In this document: piece after piece, positions 6,178-13,266 of the stretch
Numbering within the stretch: the stretch's first letter is position 1
Layout of the letters: the number at the start of each line of letters is the position of its first letter
Notes under the pieces: generated by a model
What the model saw: the letters and a program-made list of their open reading frames with translations, nothing else
Told to the model about the DNA's origin: nothing
The model's database searches: none
NCBI GenBank assembly: GCA_944393755.1
Contig: CALYBF010000026.1
Span: 1-13,266 of the forward strand
Reading direction: 5' to 3'
From: an uncultured Clostridia bacterium
GTDB lineage: Bacteria; Bacillota; Clostridia; TANB77; CAG-508
DNA length: 13,266 bases
Made by a program: the position numbers and the translations under genes

Positions 6178-7521
6178 TTAATATATTTCTAATTGTTGGG
6201 AAAAATATTTTTCCGTTACTGTTGTATGTAAATTAACATTATTATTTTTAGATATTAATTTACGAACTTCCCATAAACCAATACCAGTATGGTTTTCCTT
6301 ACTAGAAACACCTTTTTCAAATATTTTTTCTGTATTAATATTTTTATCTTTATAAGTATTTTCAATAATAATTAAGTGTCTATTATTTTCAGCATCATTT
6401 TTAAAGATTAAATTTATAATTTTTTCATCTGTTTCAGAACTTGCTTCAATTGCATTATCTAATAATATACCTAAAATTCTAGCAAATTCATATATTTTCA
6501 TACGAAGAGTAGTTAAATCTAAAAGAAAAGTCATATTGAATTTTATCCCTTTAGATTCTGCTTCTTCATATTTTTTAGTTAATAAATTGTATATACCATC
6601 ATTATTAATTATATTGGGAGTTAATAAAAATAAATTATTTACCCTTTGACAATCATCTTCAAGTTGAAGATAATATTCTTTTAAACCTTCCATATCATTT
6701 GTTCTTATATATCCACCAATAGTTGTAACAATATTATCAAAATCGTGTTTAAAACATCTGATATTGTCTTTTAAAATACTAAGACTTTTATTATATTCAT
6801 TTACAGTTTCAAGTTTTTGTGTTGTAGATATTAGTTTAAAAGATTTATTCAAACTGTAAATACTAATTATAAAATAAATAAGTGCAATTAAAAAGTTTAA
6901 GAAAGTAATATAAATTGGTAAATTATCAACATAGTAGAACAATGTAATAGATTGAATTATAATTGTTAAAATACCAAAGCATAATGTAATAATTATATTT
7001 GACTTATTTTCATTATTAATGTAGTCTGGAAAATTAAATTTTGTATCTATATTTTTGAATATAAAAATACAAAGTAAATTTAAGGCATATACAATTAGTA
7101 GGTAACTTAATTTATAAAGCAATATAGAATTTAATTGGCTACTTTCAATTTGAAAAACTAAAAGAAATGGTTTTGAAATTAGCAAACCAATTAAATTATA
7201 AATAACTAATGTAGTAACACTAGAAAATATACTTTTAAAAAAAGGTTTTGAAAATACTAAATATTGTAATAATATAATAAAAAAATAATTTACAAAAATA
7301 TTATAAGGGCGTGGTATTATAAACATAGTTAAAATACCAACTAACCAATTTAGTAAAATATATATGAATTTTTGTTTTTTAGTTGAAGTGAAATTCATTA
7401 TTGATAAAAACAAAAACATATTTAAAGTAACTTCTATTAATATCAAAGGAATAGAAATTATATTTAGTAAGAAAATATTTGGAGTACATAAAGTATTCCA
7501 AATATTATTCAAAATTTCCAT
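6178..7521 (-). CDS. AgrC-like sensor histidine kinase, GHKL family
   Basis: 447 residues. The first half is strongly hydrophobic with about six to seven membrane segments (near 15-42, 51-70, 74-92, 100-124, 133-155, 175-197, 203-224), the sensor layout of AgrC/ComD-type peptide receptors. The cytoplasmic half has the H-box FKHDFDN with phospho-acceptor H259, the N-box LLDNAIEAS (N356) and the G-box TGIGLWEV (412-419) of the HPK10 kinases. It would autophosphorylate and pass phosphate to the LytTR regulator encoded just upstream. The two genes overlap by 17 bp and the kinase ribosome site (GGAGGT, 7538-7533) lies inside the regulator gene. No AgrB/AgrD-like signal genes are in the window, so the ligand is unknown. 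Kinases of this family usually sense cyclic or linear peptides, but membrane stress cannot be excluded. Confidence 0.88.
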   Translation of the reverse strand: MEILNNIWNTLCTPNIFLLNIISIPLILIEVTLNMFLFLSIMNFTSTKKQKFIYILLNWLVGILTMFIIPRPYNIFVNYFFIILLQYLVFSKPFFKSIFSSVTTLVIYNLIGLLISKPFLLVFQIESSQLNSILLYKLSYLLIVYALNLLCIFIFKNIDTKFNFPDYINNENKSNIIITLCFGILTIIIQSITLFYYVDNLPIYITFLNFLIALIYFIISIYSLNKSFKLISTTQKLETVNEYNKSLSILKDNIRCFKHDFDNIVTTIGGYIRTNDMEGLKEYYLQLEDDCQRVNNLFLLTPNIINNDGIYNLLTKKYEEAESKGIKFNMTFLLDLTTLRMKIYEFARILGILLDNAIEASSETDEKIINLIFKNDAENNRHLIIIENTYKDKNINTEKIFEKGVSSKENHTGIGLWEVRKLISKNNNVNLHTTVTEKYFSQQLEIY

Positions 7522-8218
7522 AATCTTTTAAAACCTCCATAAATTCTGTTTTATATTTAGGTCCGATATCACAAGAACTTCCATCTTTGAAAGTAATGAT
7601 ACCAGCAACTGGTTCAACGTCCTTTATTTGAGAAATATTAGCAATACAAGATTTATGACATCTTCTATATTCAGTTGGTAAAGTAGGTTCTAATTTTGCA
7701 AAAGAACTATATATAGAATAATCACGTGAATTTGTGTGAAAGACTATTTTCATACCATCTCTTTTTATATATTGAATTTCAGAAGAATCAATAATAGTAT
7801 TTTTATTATCAATTTTTAAATATTTTTTTGGTTGAGAACTAATATCTTCAAATAATCTTTTAATTGTTTCCTCTAATCTATCATATGTAATAGGTTTTGC
7901 AAGATAATCGAAAGTTTTGTATTTATATGCAATCATTGCATATTCTAAATGACCTGTGATGAAGATAATATAAGATTTTTTATTGATTTTCCTAATAGAT
8001 TTAGCTAATTCTAAGCCATTTTCGTCAGAATTGAAATTAACATCTAAAATAATTACATCAACATTGTTAAATGTAATATAATCTAGCATATCTTTAGTAT
8101 TATCGCTCATAAAATCAATTGTAGCATCAAAATTATTTTTCGCAAATATGTTTTCAAACATTGCCTTTAATTTGTTTAAAATGTTTTTGTTATCATCACA
8201 TAAGGCAAATTTCAACAT
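7505..8218 (-). CDS. LytTR-family response regulator (AgrA/ComE-like)
   Basis: 237 residues from the ATG at 8218, chosen because AAGGTG (8229-8224) lies five bases upstream and the receiver fold begins at once (MLKFALCDDN). The frame is open a further 222 bases upstream, but that stretch contains the promoter and codes for an implausible hydrophobic, cysteine-rich extension. The receiver domain (1-125) has acidic pair D8/D9, phospho-acceptor D59 (IILDVNF), T88 and K108 (AKP). A LytTR DNA-binding domain (about 132-235) contains the conserved YRRCHKSCIANISQI. It should bind direct repeats at target promoters once phosphorylated by the adjacent kinase. Regulator first, kinase second, with overlap, is a single operon with its own consensus promoter. 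Confidence 0.9.
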   Translation of the reverse strand: MLKFALCDDNKNILNKLKAMFENIFAKNNFDATIDFMSDNTKDMLDYITFNNVDVIILDVNFNSDENGLELAKSIRKINKKSYIIFITGHLEYAMIAYKYKTFDYLAKPITYDRLEETIKRLFEDISSQPKKYLKIDNKNTIIDSSEIQYIKRDGMKIVFHTNSRDYSIYSSFAKLEPTLPTEYRRCHKSCIANISQIKDVEPVAGIITFKDGSSCDIGPKYKTEFMEVLKDYGNFE

Positions 8219-8299
8219 TTTATCACCTTCTTTAGTAAAAATAGGAAACAAAATTTGACAAAAGAAACAAAAATACCTTATTTTTACAAAAACAATAAC

Positions 8300-8328
8300 A
8301 ATATATTCTAAAATAGCAGACTTGTCAA
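8300..8328 (-). promoter_or_regulatory. Promoter of the AgrA/AgrC-like operon
   Basis: On the minus strand, a perfect TTGACA (8328-8323), a 17-base spacer, TATATT (8305-8300). It predicts a leader of about 75 bases before the regulator ATG. I saw no clear LytTR-type direct repeats upstream, so autoregulation is not supported by sequence. No ATG occurs on the minus strand between the regulator start and the divergent gene, so no upstream ATG-initiated signal peptide is hidden here. Confidence 0.65.
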
Positions 8329-8374
8329 TAGTAAATTTATCAAATTTTATTAATATGGAATAAATGATAGGGAG

Positions 8375-8403
8375 TTTACAAAAAGAAAAAAAGAGAGTAT
8401 AAT
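8375..8403 (+). promoter_or_regulatory. Promoter of the 87-residue gene
   Basis: TTTACA (8375-8380), a 17-base spacer, perfect TATAAT (8398-8403). The leader of about 60 bases contains a small hairpin (TAAAGC and GCTTTA around AAAAA, 8413-8429) and ends in the AAGGAAG ribosome site (8460-8466). Confidence 0.65.
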
Positions 8404-8470
8404 AAATAAGCTTAAAGCAAAAAGCTTTAGCAATCAGCAAGTAGGAAAGTGCGAAAAGAAAGGAAGAAAA

Positions 8471-8734
8471 ATGCAGAACTTCAAGCTCTTTAAAGTACTA
8501 AATCACCGTGAAAGTGAAAAAGTATATATTTTTGATGTGAAGCTTTATAGAGAAGCGGAAGGCCATAGGCATACAATCGCAGAAGGAAGAACAAGTGTAA
8601 ACATTAGTACAGGTAAAGGACACTGTACTGTGTTTGGAGATTATACTCCAAGTGATAGTGAACTTCATTTTGTTGTTGCAGAATGCCTTAAGAAGGCCAG
8701 AAGGCTTAAGGAGGAAGTTTTCGAGCAAGAATAG
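8471..8734 (+). CDS. Unknown 87-residue soluble protein
   Basis: Not recognised. No signal peptide or membrane segment. The first two-thirds look beta-rich (KVYIFDVKLYRE, SVNISTGKGHCTVFGDYTP); the end looks like an amphipathic, basic-acidic helix (FVVAECLKKARRLKEEVFEQE). It contains four histidines and two cysteines, but no familiar metal motif. By hand count the gene is about 38% GC, well above its neighbours, and uses codons such as CTC, TTC, AAC, CAC and CGT that are rare elsewhere in the window. That suggests either high expression with optimised codons or a different origin. It has its own strong promoter, ribosome site and a strong terminator, so it is a well-delimited single gene. The antisense frame (8498-8737) is a shadow without a ribosome site. 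Confidence 0.8.
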   Translation: MQNFKLFKVLNHRESEKVYIFDVKLYREAEGHRHTIAEGRTSVNISTGKGHCTVFGDYTPSDSELHFVVAECLKKARRLKEEVFEQE

Positions 8735-8750
8735 CACTAAAACTTGCTAT

Positions 8751-8785
8751 CCCTATCTTTCAAATGAAAGATAGGGAATTTTTTT
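8751..8785 (+). terminator. Intrinsic terminator of the 87-residue gene
   Basis: CCCTATCTTTC (8751-8761) and GAAAGATAGGG (8766-8776) form a perfect 11-bp stem with an AAAT loop, followed by AATTTTTTT. It begins 16 bases after the TAG stop and separates this gene from the sporulation cluster. Confidence 0.92.
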
Positions 8786-8839
8786 GTTCTAGAATATTTA
8801 TTTTTTTCATAAAATTAAATAAATTGTGGGAGGCAGAAT

Positions 8840-9640
8840 ATGGATAAAAAAATAAAGATTATTTTTATAATTATTTTAATAATAGTAATTGTTTTATTGA
8901 GTTTTTTCATAGAAAACGAAAACAATGTAATAGAAACAAGTAGTGATATTGTTTCAAATAAAAAAATAGAGTGGGGAGTAAAAAGAAATAAAGAACATAA
9001 TCAACCAGATGTAGGGAAAGATAGGAGAAAATTATTAGAAGAAAATAATGGAATATGTTTAGGAAGTAAAGATGAAAAAACAATATATTTAACATTTGAT
9101 GAAGGATATGAAGCAGGTTTTACATCTAAAATATTAGAAATTTTAAAAGAAAATGAAGTAAAGGCTACATTTTTTATAACAGCACATTATTTAAATACAA
9201 ATGAAGAATTAGTAAAACAAATGATAGAAGAAGGACATATTGTAGGAAATCATACAGTAAATCACAAGTCTATGCCAACTTTAACAGAAGAAGAAATTAA
9301 AAAAGAAGTTATGGACTTGCATATTGCAGTATACCAAAAATTTGAATATGAAATGAAATATATAAGACCACCAAAAGGGGAATTTAGCGAAAAAAGTTTA
9401 AAATATACAAATAATTTAGGATATAAAACAGTAATGTGGTCATTTGCATATGAAGATTGGGACGAAAATAACCAACCAAATGAAGAAAAAGCAAAAGAAA
9501 AGATATTAGAAAACCTACATAATGGTGAAATAATGTTGTTACACGGGAATTCAAAAACAAATACAAATATATTAGATGAAGTAATAAAAAAATCAAAAGA
9601 AATGGGACATAGTTTTAAATCATTAGATGAATTTGAATAG
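8840..9640 (+). CDS. pdaA: PdaA-like polysaccharide (peptidoglycan) deacetylase
   Basis: 266 residues, anchored or secreted by an N-terminal hydrophobic segment (about 6-24). The NodB-type deacetylase domain spans about 80-265. Motifs seen are TFDEGYE (85-91, metal ligand D87), HTVNH (138-142, metal ligands H138 and H142), RPPKGEFS (176-183), DWDENNQ (206-212) and LLHGNSKTNT (233-242, H235). The second position of the usual TFDDG motif is E88; PdaA proteins are known to vary here (N in Bacillus). PdaA removes acetyl groups from N-acetylmuramic acid on the way to the muramic delta-lactam of the spore cortex. Placement directly before yqfC and yqfD supports a sporulation role. GGGAGG at 8828-8833 supports the start. 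A vegetative deacetylase is the alternative; a clear sporulation sigma-factor promoter was not found upstream. Confidence 0.82.
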   Translation: MDKKIKIIFIIILIIVIVLLSFFIENENNVIETSSDIVSNKKIEWGVKRNKEHNQPDVGKDRRKLLEENNGICLGSKDEKTIYLTFDEGYEAGFTSKILEILKENEVKATFFITAHYLNTNEELVKQMIEEGHIVGNHTVNHKSMPTLTEEEIKKEVMDLHIAVYQKFEYEMKYIRPPKGEFSEKSLKYTNNLGYKTVMWSFAYEDWDENNQPNEEKAKEKILENLHNGEIMLLHGNSKTNTNILDEVIKKSKEMGHSFKSLDEFE

Positions 9641-9649
9641 GAGAGTTTT

Positions 9650-9937
9650 ATGAAAATAAGAAAAAATTTAAACAAAGTAGATAAACTTTTAGAATTACCA
9701 AAAGAAGTTTATAGTAATGAACCTAAAATAGTAATTACAGGTTTTGATGAAGTTGTAATTGAAAACTTTAAAGGAATATTAGAATATGAAGAATTTTTTG
9801 TTCGAATAAATACTTTTATTGGAATAATAAACATAAATGGATATAACTTAAATTTAGAAAATTTAACAAATGAAGATTTAAGGGTAAAAGGGAAGATAGA
9901 AAGTTTAGAATTTGAAAGAACAATTGATGAGGGTTAA
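9650..9937 (+). CDS. yqfC: Sporulation protein YqfC (YabP/YqfC family)
   Basis: 95 residues, soluble and beta-rich. The pattern PKIVITGFDEVVIENFKGIL, then INTFIGIININGYNLNLENL and DLRVKGKIESLEFE, fits the YabP/YqfC family of small proteins made in the mother cell or forespore of spore formers. Family size is about 90-100 residues, so it is full length. Its ribosome site AGGAG (9639-9643) overlaps the TAG stop of the deacetylase gene, and its own stop is two bases before the yqfD start, so translation of the three is likely coupled. Its biochemical role is not established. Confidence 0.85.
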   Translation: MKIRKNLNKVDKLLELPKEVYSNEPKIVITGFDEVVIENFKGILEYEEFFVRINTFIGIININGYNLNLENLTNEDLRVKGKIESLEFERTIDEG

Positions 9938-9939
9938 AT

Positions 9940-11124
9940 ATGTTTATTAAAATAATTTTTAGTTATATATTAGGTTTTTTAAAAATATCAGTTAAAGGAT
10001 ATTATATAGAAAGATTTATAAATATATGTAAAAATAATAAAATAACAATTTGGAATTTAAAAAGAAAAAACAGTATAGAATTAAACTTAAATGTAAGAAT
10101 AAAAGAATTTAAAGAAATATGTAAAATTGCTAAAAAAACTGGTTGTAAAATTAAAATAAAAAATAAAAAAGGAATACCATTTTTATTACATAAATATAAA
10201 AAGAGAAAAATATTTTTTATATTATTAATTTTATTAGTATTAATAATAGGGTTATCCTCTTGTTTTGTATGGAATGTGGAAATAAAAGAAGAAAATGGCT
10301 ATGAATTAGAGAATATAAGAGAAGATATAGAAAAAGCAGGACTAAAGAGTGGAGTGTTTAAAGGAAAAATTAATACAAAAGAAATTATAAATAAAATAAG
10401 ATTAGGAAGAAAAGATATTGCATGGATGGGAATTGAACTAAAAGGAACAAATGCAATTGTAAAACTAGTTAAATCAGATGAAAAACCAGATATAATAAAT
10501 GAAGATGAATATTGTAATATAATTTCTGATAAAGAAGGTATAATTACAAAAATAAGTGTACAAAACGGAACTGCAAACGTAAAGGTAGGTGATACTGTAA
10601 AAAAAGGTGATATTTTAGTAAATGGTTGGATGGAAGGAAAGTTTACAGGTATAAGATATGTACATAGCTTAGCAGAAATAGAAGCAAAAGTATGGTATAC
10701 AGAAAGTATAAAAATTCCATATAAGGTTACGGAGACTAGGTATACAGGAAACGAAGAAGAAAAATATGGTATTAAATTTAACAATTTTCAAATAAATTTT
10801 ACAAAAAAGTATTCAAAATTTAAAATTTATGATACAATAGAAACGGAAAACAAAATTAAATTATTTTCAGACTTTTATTTACCAATTTCTATTGTAAAAA
10901 CAATTTATAAAGAACAAGAAAAAATAGAAAAAACATATAGTGTAGAAGAAGCTAAAAACATAGGGATAAAACAATTAGAGGAGAAATTGGACGAAAAAAT
11001 TGAAAATAAAAATAATATTGTTAATAAAAACATTAATACCTATGAACAAGCTGATGGGGTTCTAGTCTATGTTACATATGAAGTACTTGAAAACATAGGT
11101 ACAAATGAAAAAATTGCATTTTGA
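9940..11124 (+). CDS. yqfD: Sporulation membrane protein YqfD
   Basis: 394 residues, matching the YqfD family (about 390-400). A basic N-terminal domain (1-90) is followed by one membrane segment (about 91-111). The region after it (about 112-180) includes GVFKGKINTKEI and the conserved AWMGIELKGTNAIVKL, a potential-forming strand-helix domain. A hammerhead-like segment follows (EGIITKISVQNGTANVKVGD, then GDILVNGW, 199-230), preceded by the conserved EYCNIIS. YqfD is required for sporulation in some spore formers and shares regulation with YqfC; its exact function is not settled. A GAGGG site about six bases upstream supports the ATG. Ten lysine/arginine residues precede the membrane segment, fitting an N-inside topology. 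Confidence 0.88.
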   Translation: MFIKIIFSYILGFLKISVKGYYIERFINICKNNKITIWNLKRKNSIELNLNVRIKEFKEICKIAKKTGCKIKIKNKKGIPFLLHKYKKRKIFFILLILLVLIIGLSSCFVWNVEIKEENGYELENIREDIEKAGLKSGVFKGKINTKEIINKIRLGRKDIAWMGIELKGTNAIVKLVKSDEKPDIINEDEYCNIISDKEGIITKISVQNGTANVKVGDTVKKGDILVNGWMEGKFTGIRYVHSLAEIEAKVWYTESIKIPYKVTETRYTGNEEEKYGIKFNNFQINFTKKYSKFKIYDTIETENKIKLFSDFYLPISIVKTIYKEQEKIEKTYSVEEAKNIGIKQLEEKLDEKIENKNNIVNKNINTYEQADGVLVYVTYEVLENIGTNEKIAF

Positions 11125-11137
11125 AGGGATGATAAGT

Positions 11138-12349
11138 ATGGAAGAAAGAAGTTTAAAGATTGTAGGAGCAGATAAAAGTTTTTTAAATAAAATAACAAAC
11201 ACATTAACAAGAATATTAATACCTACGAGAATAGGAATTAATGGGATGCTTATATCCATAAAACGAAATAGTCTTATAAAAGCATTTGAAAATTATAAAT
11301 TAGATAATGAAAAATTTGATAATAATGATTTAGAAAAAAGATATGATTCAGCATATGAATCTTATTTAGATTCTTTAGATAAATATGTAATGGACTCAAT
11401 ATATAAAAAAGTAAGTAATGGAACAGCTTCAGAATTTGAAAAAGATGCAATGGCAAGATATTATGAAGTAACATCTTTGAAAGAAAATGAGTATATAGAA
11501 TATAAATATAGAAAACAAAAATATTTATTAGAATTAGATTATGAAGGAATAAAATTATCTGGAAAAACAAAATTAATTGAAAAATATAATATGTTTTATA
11601 TATCTAAAATGGACTCTTTATATAAATCAATACTAAAAAATTATTCAATTAAAGTTGCAGACACAACAAATAAATATGATAGTACAAAAGAGTGGATATA
11701 CACAAAAATATTCCATACTTTAGAAGATTATATTCAAAATATATTATCTTTAAAATTACAAATTAATTATGATGAAAATCTAAAAAATGTAGTATCTGAA
11801 TATGAAAAATTTGAAAGCTATTCAGTTGGAAAATTAGATACAAAAGATAATATAGAAAAAAATATGATTTTACTTGGAATAAGTAGAAAATTATTTACAC
11901 ATAGTTTACCATTAATTGTTGCAGAACAATGTTATGAAAAACTATTAAAAGATGCAAGAACATTAGTACAAGATACTAAAATTGCGGCAAAAAGAGAAAA
12001 GATATATGCAATGCTTATAAATTTAATAGAAGATTATAATGTTAAATTATTATCAACAAAGGTATATTGGGAAACACCAAGTAAAAGGGAAGAATATAAA
12101 GCATTTTGGAATAAATACAAAGAAATTTCTAAATTAAAAGAAAATGATTTTATTGAATATATAAAACAAAAAGAAATTCTATTTATTAAAAATGATATAA
12201 AAAATATTAAAAATAGTAAAATAGATTATAGTAAACTTATAAAATATTACAAGAGAAAATTAGTAGATTATGGGGTTATGAAAGAAATTAGAAACTCATA
12301 TAAATCAGAAGGAAAATTTTTAAAAGTTAAAAGTAAGGAAGTAGCATAA
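11138..12349 (+). CDS. Unknown 403-residue helical protein in the yqfD-ybeY interval
   Basis: Not recognised. I start it at the ATG at 11138, with AAGGG (11124-11128) nine bases upstream, and not at the ATG at 11105, which overlaps yqfD and lacks a ribosome site. The protein has no signal peptide or membrane segment. It is rich in lysine, glutamate, tyrosine and isoleucine and predicted by eye to be almost wholly helical, with several coiled-coil-like stretches (for example about residues 105-150 and 275-320). No Walker, zinc or nuclease motif was seen; GKTKLIEK is not a P-loop, as GxxxxGK[ST] is missing. It lies 13 bases after yqfD and its stop codon abuts the ybeY start, so it is an integral operon member. 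In Bacillus this place is held by phoH and yqfF (pgpH), to which it shows no evident likeness. Confidence 0.82.
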   Translation: MEERSLKIVGADKSFLNKITNTLTRILIPTRIGINGMLISIKRNSLIKAFENYKLDNEKFDNNDLEKRYDSAYESYLDSLDKYVMDSIYKKVSNGTASEFEKDAMARYYEVTSLKENEYIEYKYRKQKYLLELDYEGIKLSGKTKLIEKYNMFYISKMDSLYKSILKNYSIKVADTTNKYDSTKEWIYTKIFHTLEDYIQNILSLKLQINYDENLKNVVSEYEKFESYSVGKLDTKDNIEKNMILLGISRKLFTHSLPLIVAEQCYEKLLKDARTLVQDTKIAAKREKIYAMLINLIEDYNVKLLSTKVYWETPSKREEYKAFWNKYKEISKLKENDFIEYIKQKEILFIKNDIKNIKNSKIDYSKLIKYYKRKLVDYGVMKEIRNSYKSEGKFLKVKSKEVA

Positions 12350-12826
12350 ATGTTTTTTGAAGTAATATATAAAGATATAGACGAAAATAAAGATTATGAA
12401 AAAGTAATAGAAAAAGTATTAAATAAATGTTTTAAAGAAGAAAATTTAGAAAATTCTAAATTATATATTACAATAACCCTAACAAACCCAGAAAATATAA
12501 GAATAATAAATAAACAATATAGGAATATAGATAGAGCAACTGATGTTCTCTCTTTTCCTATGTTTGAAAAAGAGGAACTAGATAAAAAAATACAAAATAA
12601 TGATTTTGAACATCAAGATGTTTTAGGAGATCTAATAATCTCAATTGAAAAAGTAAAAGAACAAGCAGAAGAATATGGACATAGTTTTGAAAGAGAACTT
12701 AGTTATATGGTAGTACATGGTTTTTATCATTTAATGGGATATGACCATATAAAAGAAGAAGACAAAAAGATAATGAGACCTAAAGAAGAAAAAATTTTAA
12801 ATGATTTACAAATCTTAAGAAAATAG
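12350..12826 (+). CDS. ybeY: Endoribonuclease YbeY (16S rRNA maturation factor)
   Basis: 158 residues, the normal family length. The UPF0054 metal-binding signature H-x3-H-x5-H reads HGFYHLMGYDH with H123, H127 and H133. The other conserved blocks are NKQYRNIDRATDVLSFPM (54-71) and DVLGDLIIS (90-98). YbeY is a zinc-dependent single-strand endoribonuclease in 16S rRNA 3'-end maturation and 70S ribosome quality control. The ATG follows the upstream stop codon directly; the ribosome site AAGGAA (12335-12340) lies inside the upstream gene, so translation is coupled to the unknown 403-residue protein. In Bacillus it also follows the yqfC-yqfD block, though after phoH and yqfF. Confidence 0.93.
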   Translation: MFFEVIYKDIDENKDYEKVIEKVLNKCFKEENLENSKLYITITLTNPENIRIINKQYRNIDRATDVLSFPMFEKEELDKKIQNNDFEHQDVLGDLIISIEKVKEQAEEYGHSFERELSYMVVHGFYHLMGYDHIKEEDKKIMRPKEEKILNDLQILRK

Positions 12827-12838
12827 GAGAGGAACACT

Positions 12839-13266
12839 ATGGAAAAAGGTGGAATAAAAATTTTAATTGCTATTTTGGTTATATTAGTAATTGTAGCAGG
12901 TGGAGTTTTAGCATATAAAATAGTAAACAAAAAAGAAGAAGCTAAGCCAGTAGCAAATGAAAATGGAGTACTTGTAGCAGAAGTAGAAGAAGAAAAAACT
13001 GTACAAATATTTAAAGGTAATGATAGACCATTTGCAGTAATGATAGATAATCACGAAGATGCTTGGCCACATGCAGGTATTCAAGATGCATATATGGTTT
13101 ATGAAATAATAGTAGAAGGTGGAGAGACAAGATTAATGGCACTATTTAAAGGAGCTAATTTAGAAAAAATAGGACCTGTTAGAAGTGCAAGACATTATTT
13201 TATAGATTATGCAATGGAAAATGATGCTATATATGTACATTTTGGACAAAGTCCACAAGCACAAAG
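12839..13266 (+). CDS. DUF3048 (YerB-like) membrane-anchored protein, 3' end cut off by window edge
   Basis: 142 codons are present from the ATG at 12839, preceded by AGGAGAGG (12825-12832), which overlaps the ybeY TAG stop. A hydrophobic segment (about 6-26) anchors the protein; no lipobox cysteine follows (GGVLAYK), unlike the Bacillus YerB lipoprotein. The DUF3048 start is clear: NDRPFAVMIDNH (61-72), AWPHAGIQDAYMVYEIIVEG (75-94), TRLMALF (97-103), IGPVRSARHYF (111-121) and IYVHFGQSPQA (131-141). Its function is unknown in any organism I can recall; it should lie outside the membrane. It appears to be the last visible member of the plus-strand operon. Confidence 0.85.
   Translation, partial: MEKGGIKILIAILVILVIVAGGVLAYKIVNKKEEAKPVANENGVLVAEVEEEKTVQIFKGNDRPFAVMIDNHEDAWPHAGIQDAYMVYEIIVEGGETRLMALFKGANLEKIGPVRSARHYFIDYAMENDAIYVHFGQSPQAQ

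Noticed and set aside
8219..8440. 74-residue N-terminal extension of the LytTR regulator
   Set aside because: It contains the operon promoter (8300-8328), codes a hydrophobic cysteine-rich stretch unlike a receiver domain, and the internal ATG has a good ribosome site followed at once by the receiver fold.
8786..8815. Possible sigma-E or sigma-G promoter upstream of the deacetylase gene (GAATATT ... CATAAAAT)
   Set aside because: The elements are only about 9-11 bases apart, too close for either sigma factor; no properly spaced alternative was found.
10299..10784. 161-codon minus-strand reading frame inside yqfD
   Set aside because: It is the antisense shadow of a well-supported gene, with no ribosome site or family resemblance. 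The other long antisense frames at 3331, 4694, 8498, 8907, 9262, 9384, 11062, 11274 and 12727 were set aside for the same reason.
11105..11137. Upstream ATG for the 403-residue unknown protein, overlapping yqfD
   Set aside because: No ribosome site precedes it, while AAGGG sits nine bases before the ATG at 11138.

Overview
The window is very AT-rich DNA, with AGA/AAA/ATA-rich codons and strong AGGAGG-type ribosome binding sites. Its gene families (YqfC, YqfD and PdaA sporulation proteins; a ClpE-type unfoldase; an AgrC/AgrA-type two-component pair) point to a low-GC, Gram-positive, endospore-forming member of the Firmicutes, probably Clostridia. No mobile element, CRISPR array, rRNA or tRNA was seen. 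The species cannot be named from sequence alone.

Left part (1-5436). On the minus strand a ClpE-like AAA+ unfoldase gene is followed 9 nt later by pgsA (phosphatidylglycerophosphate synthase), whose C-terminal end lies off the left edge. Diverging from clpE is a membrane-anchored protein with a DUF4163/DUF3298-like (PdaC/RsiV-type) extracellular domain. Convergent with that gene is a membrane-anchored HtrA-type serine protease. The 184-bp gap between these two convergent genes has its own minus-strand promoter, a TTTGTGAA-type direct-repeat box and a terminator hairpin, and reads as a candidate small-RNA gene of about 80 nt. A near-identical box lies just upstream of the htrA promoter.

Middle part (5437-8839). 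A 310-bp regulatory region carries the divergent htrA promoter and two tandem promoters for a 112-residue coiled-coil protein of unknown function. A shared bidirectional terminator separates it from a convergent two-gene operon: a LytTR response regulator overlapping a GHKL sensor kinase (AgrA/AgrC type), with no AgrB/AgrD-like signal genes in view. Diverging from that operon is an 87-residue unknown protein whose gene has its own promoter and terminator and is clearly richer in GC than its surroundings.

Right part (8840-13266). Six closely packed plus-strand genes form a likely operon: pdaA-like polysaccharide deacetylase, yqfC, yqfD, a 403-residue unknown protein, ybeY (16S rRNA maturation endonuclease) and the start of a DUF3048 (YerB-like) protein. 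The yqfC-yqfD-...-ybeY order recalls the Bacillus yqfC-yqfD-phoH-yqfF-ybeY block, but here the unknown gene stands where phoH and yqfF would be.

Broadly, the window combines envelope stress and quality control (ClpE, HtrA, PgsA, deacetylase), cell-cell or envelope signalling (AgrC/AgrA-like pair) and spore formation (PdaA, YqfC, YqfD).
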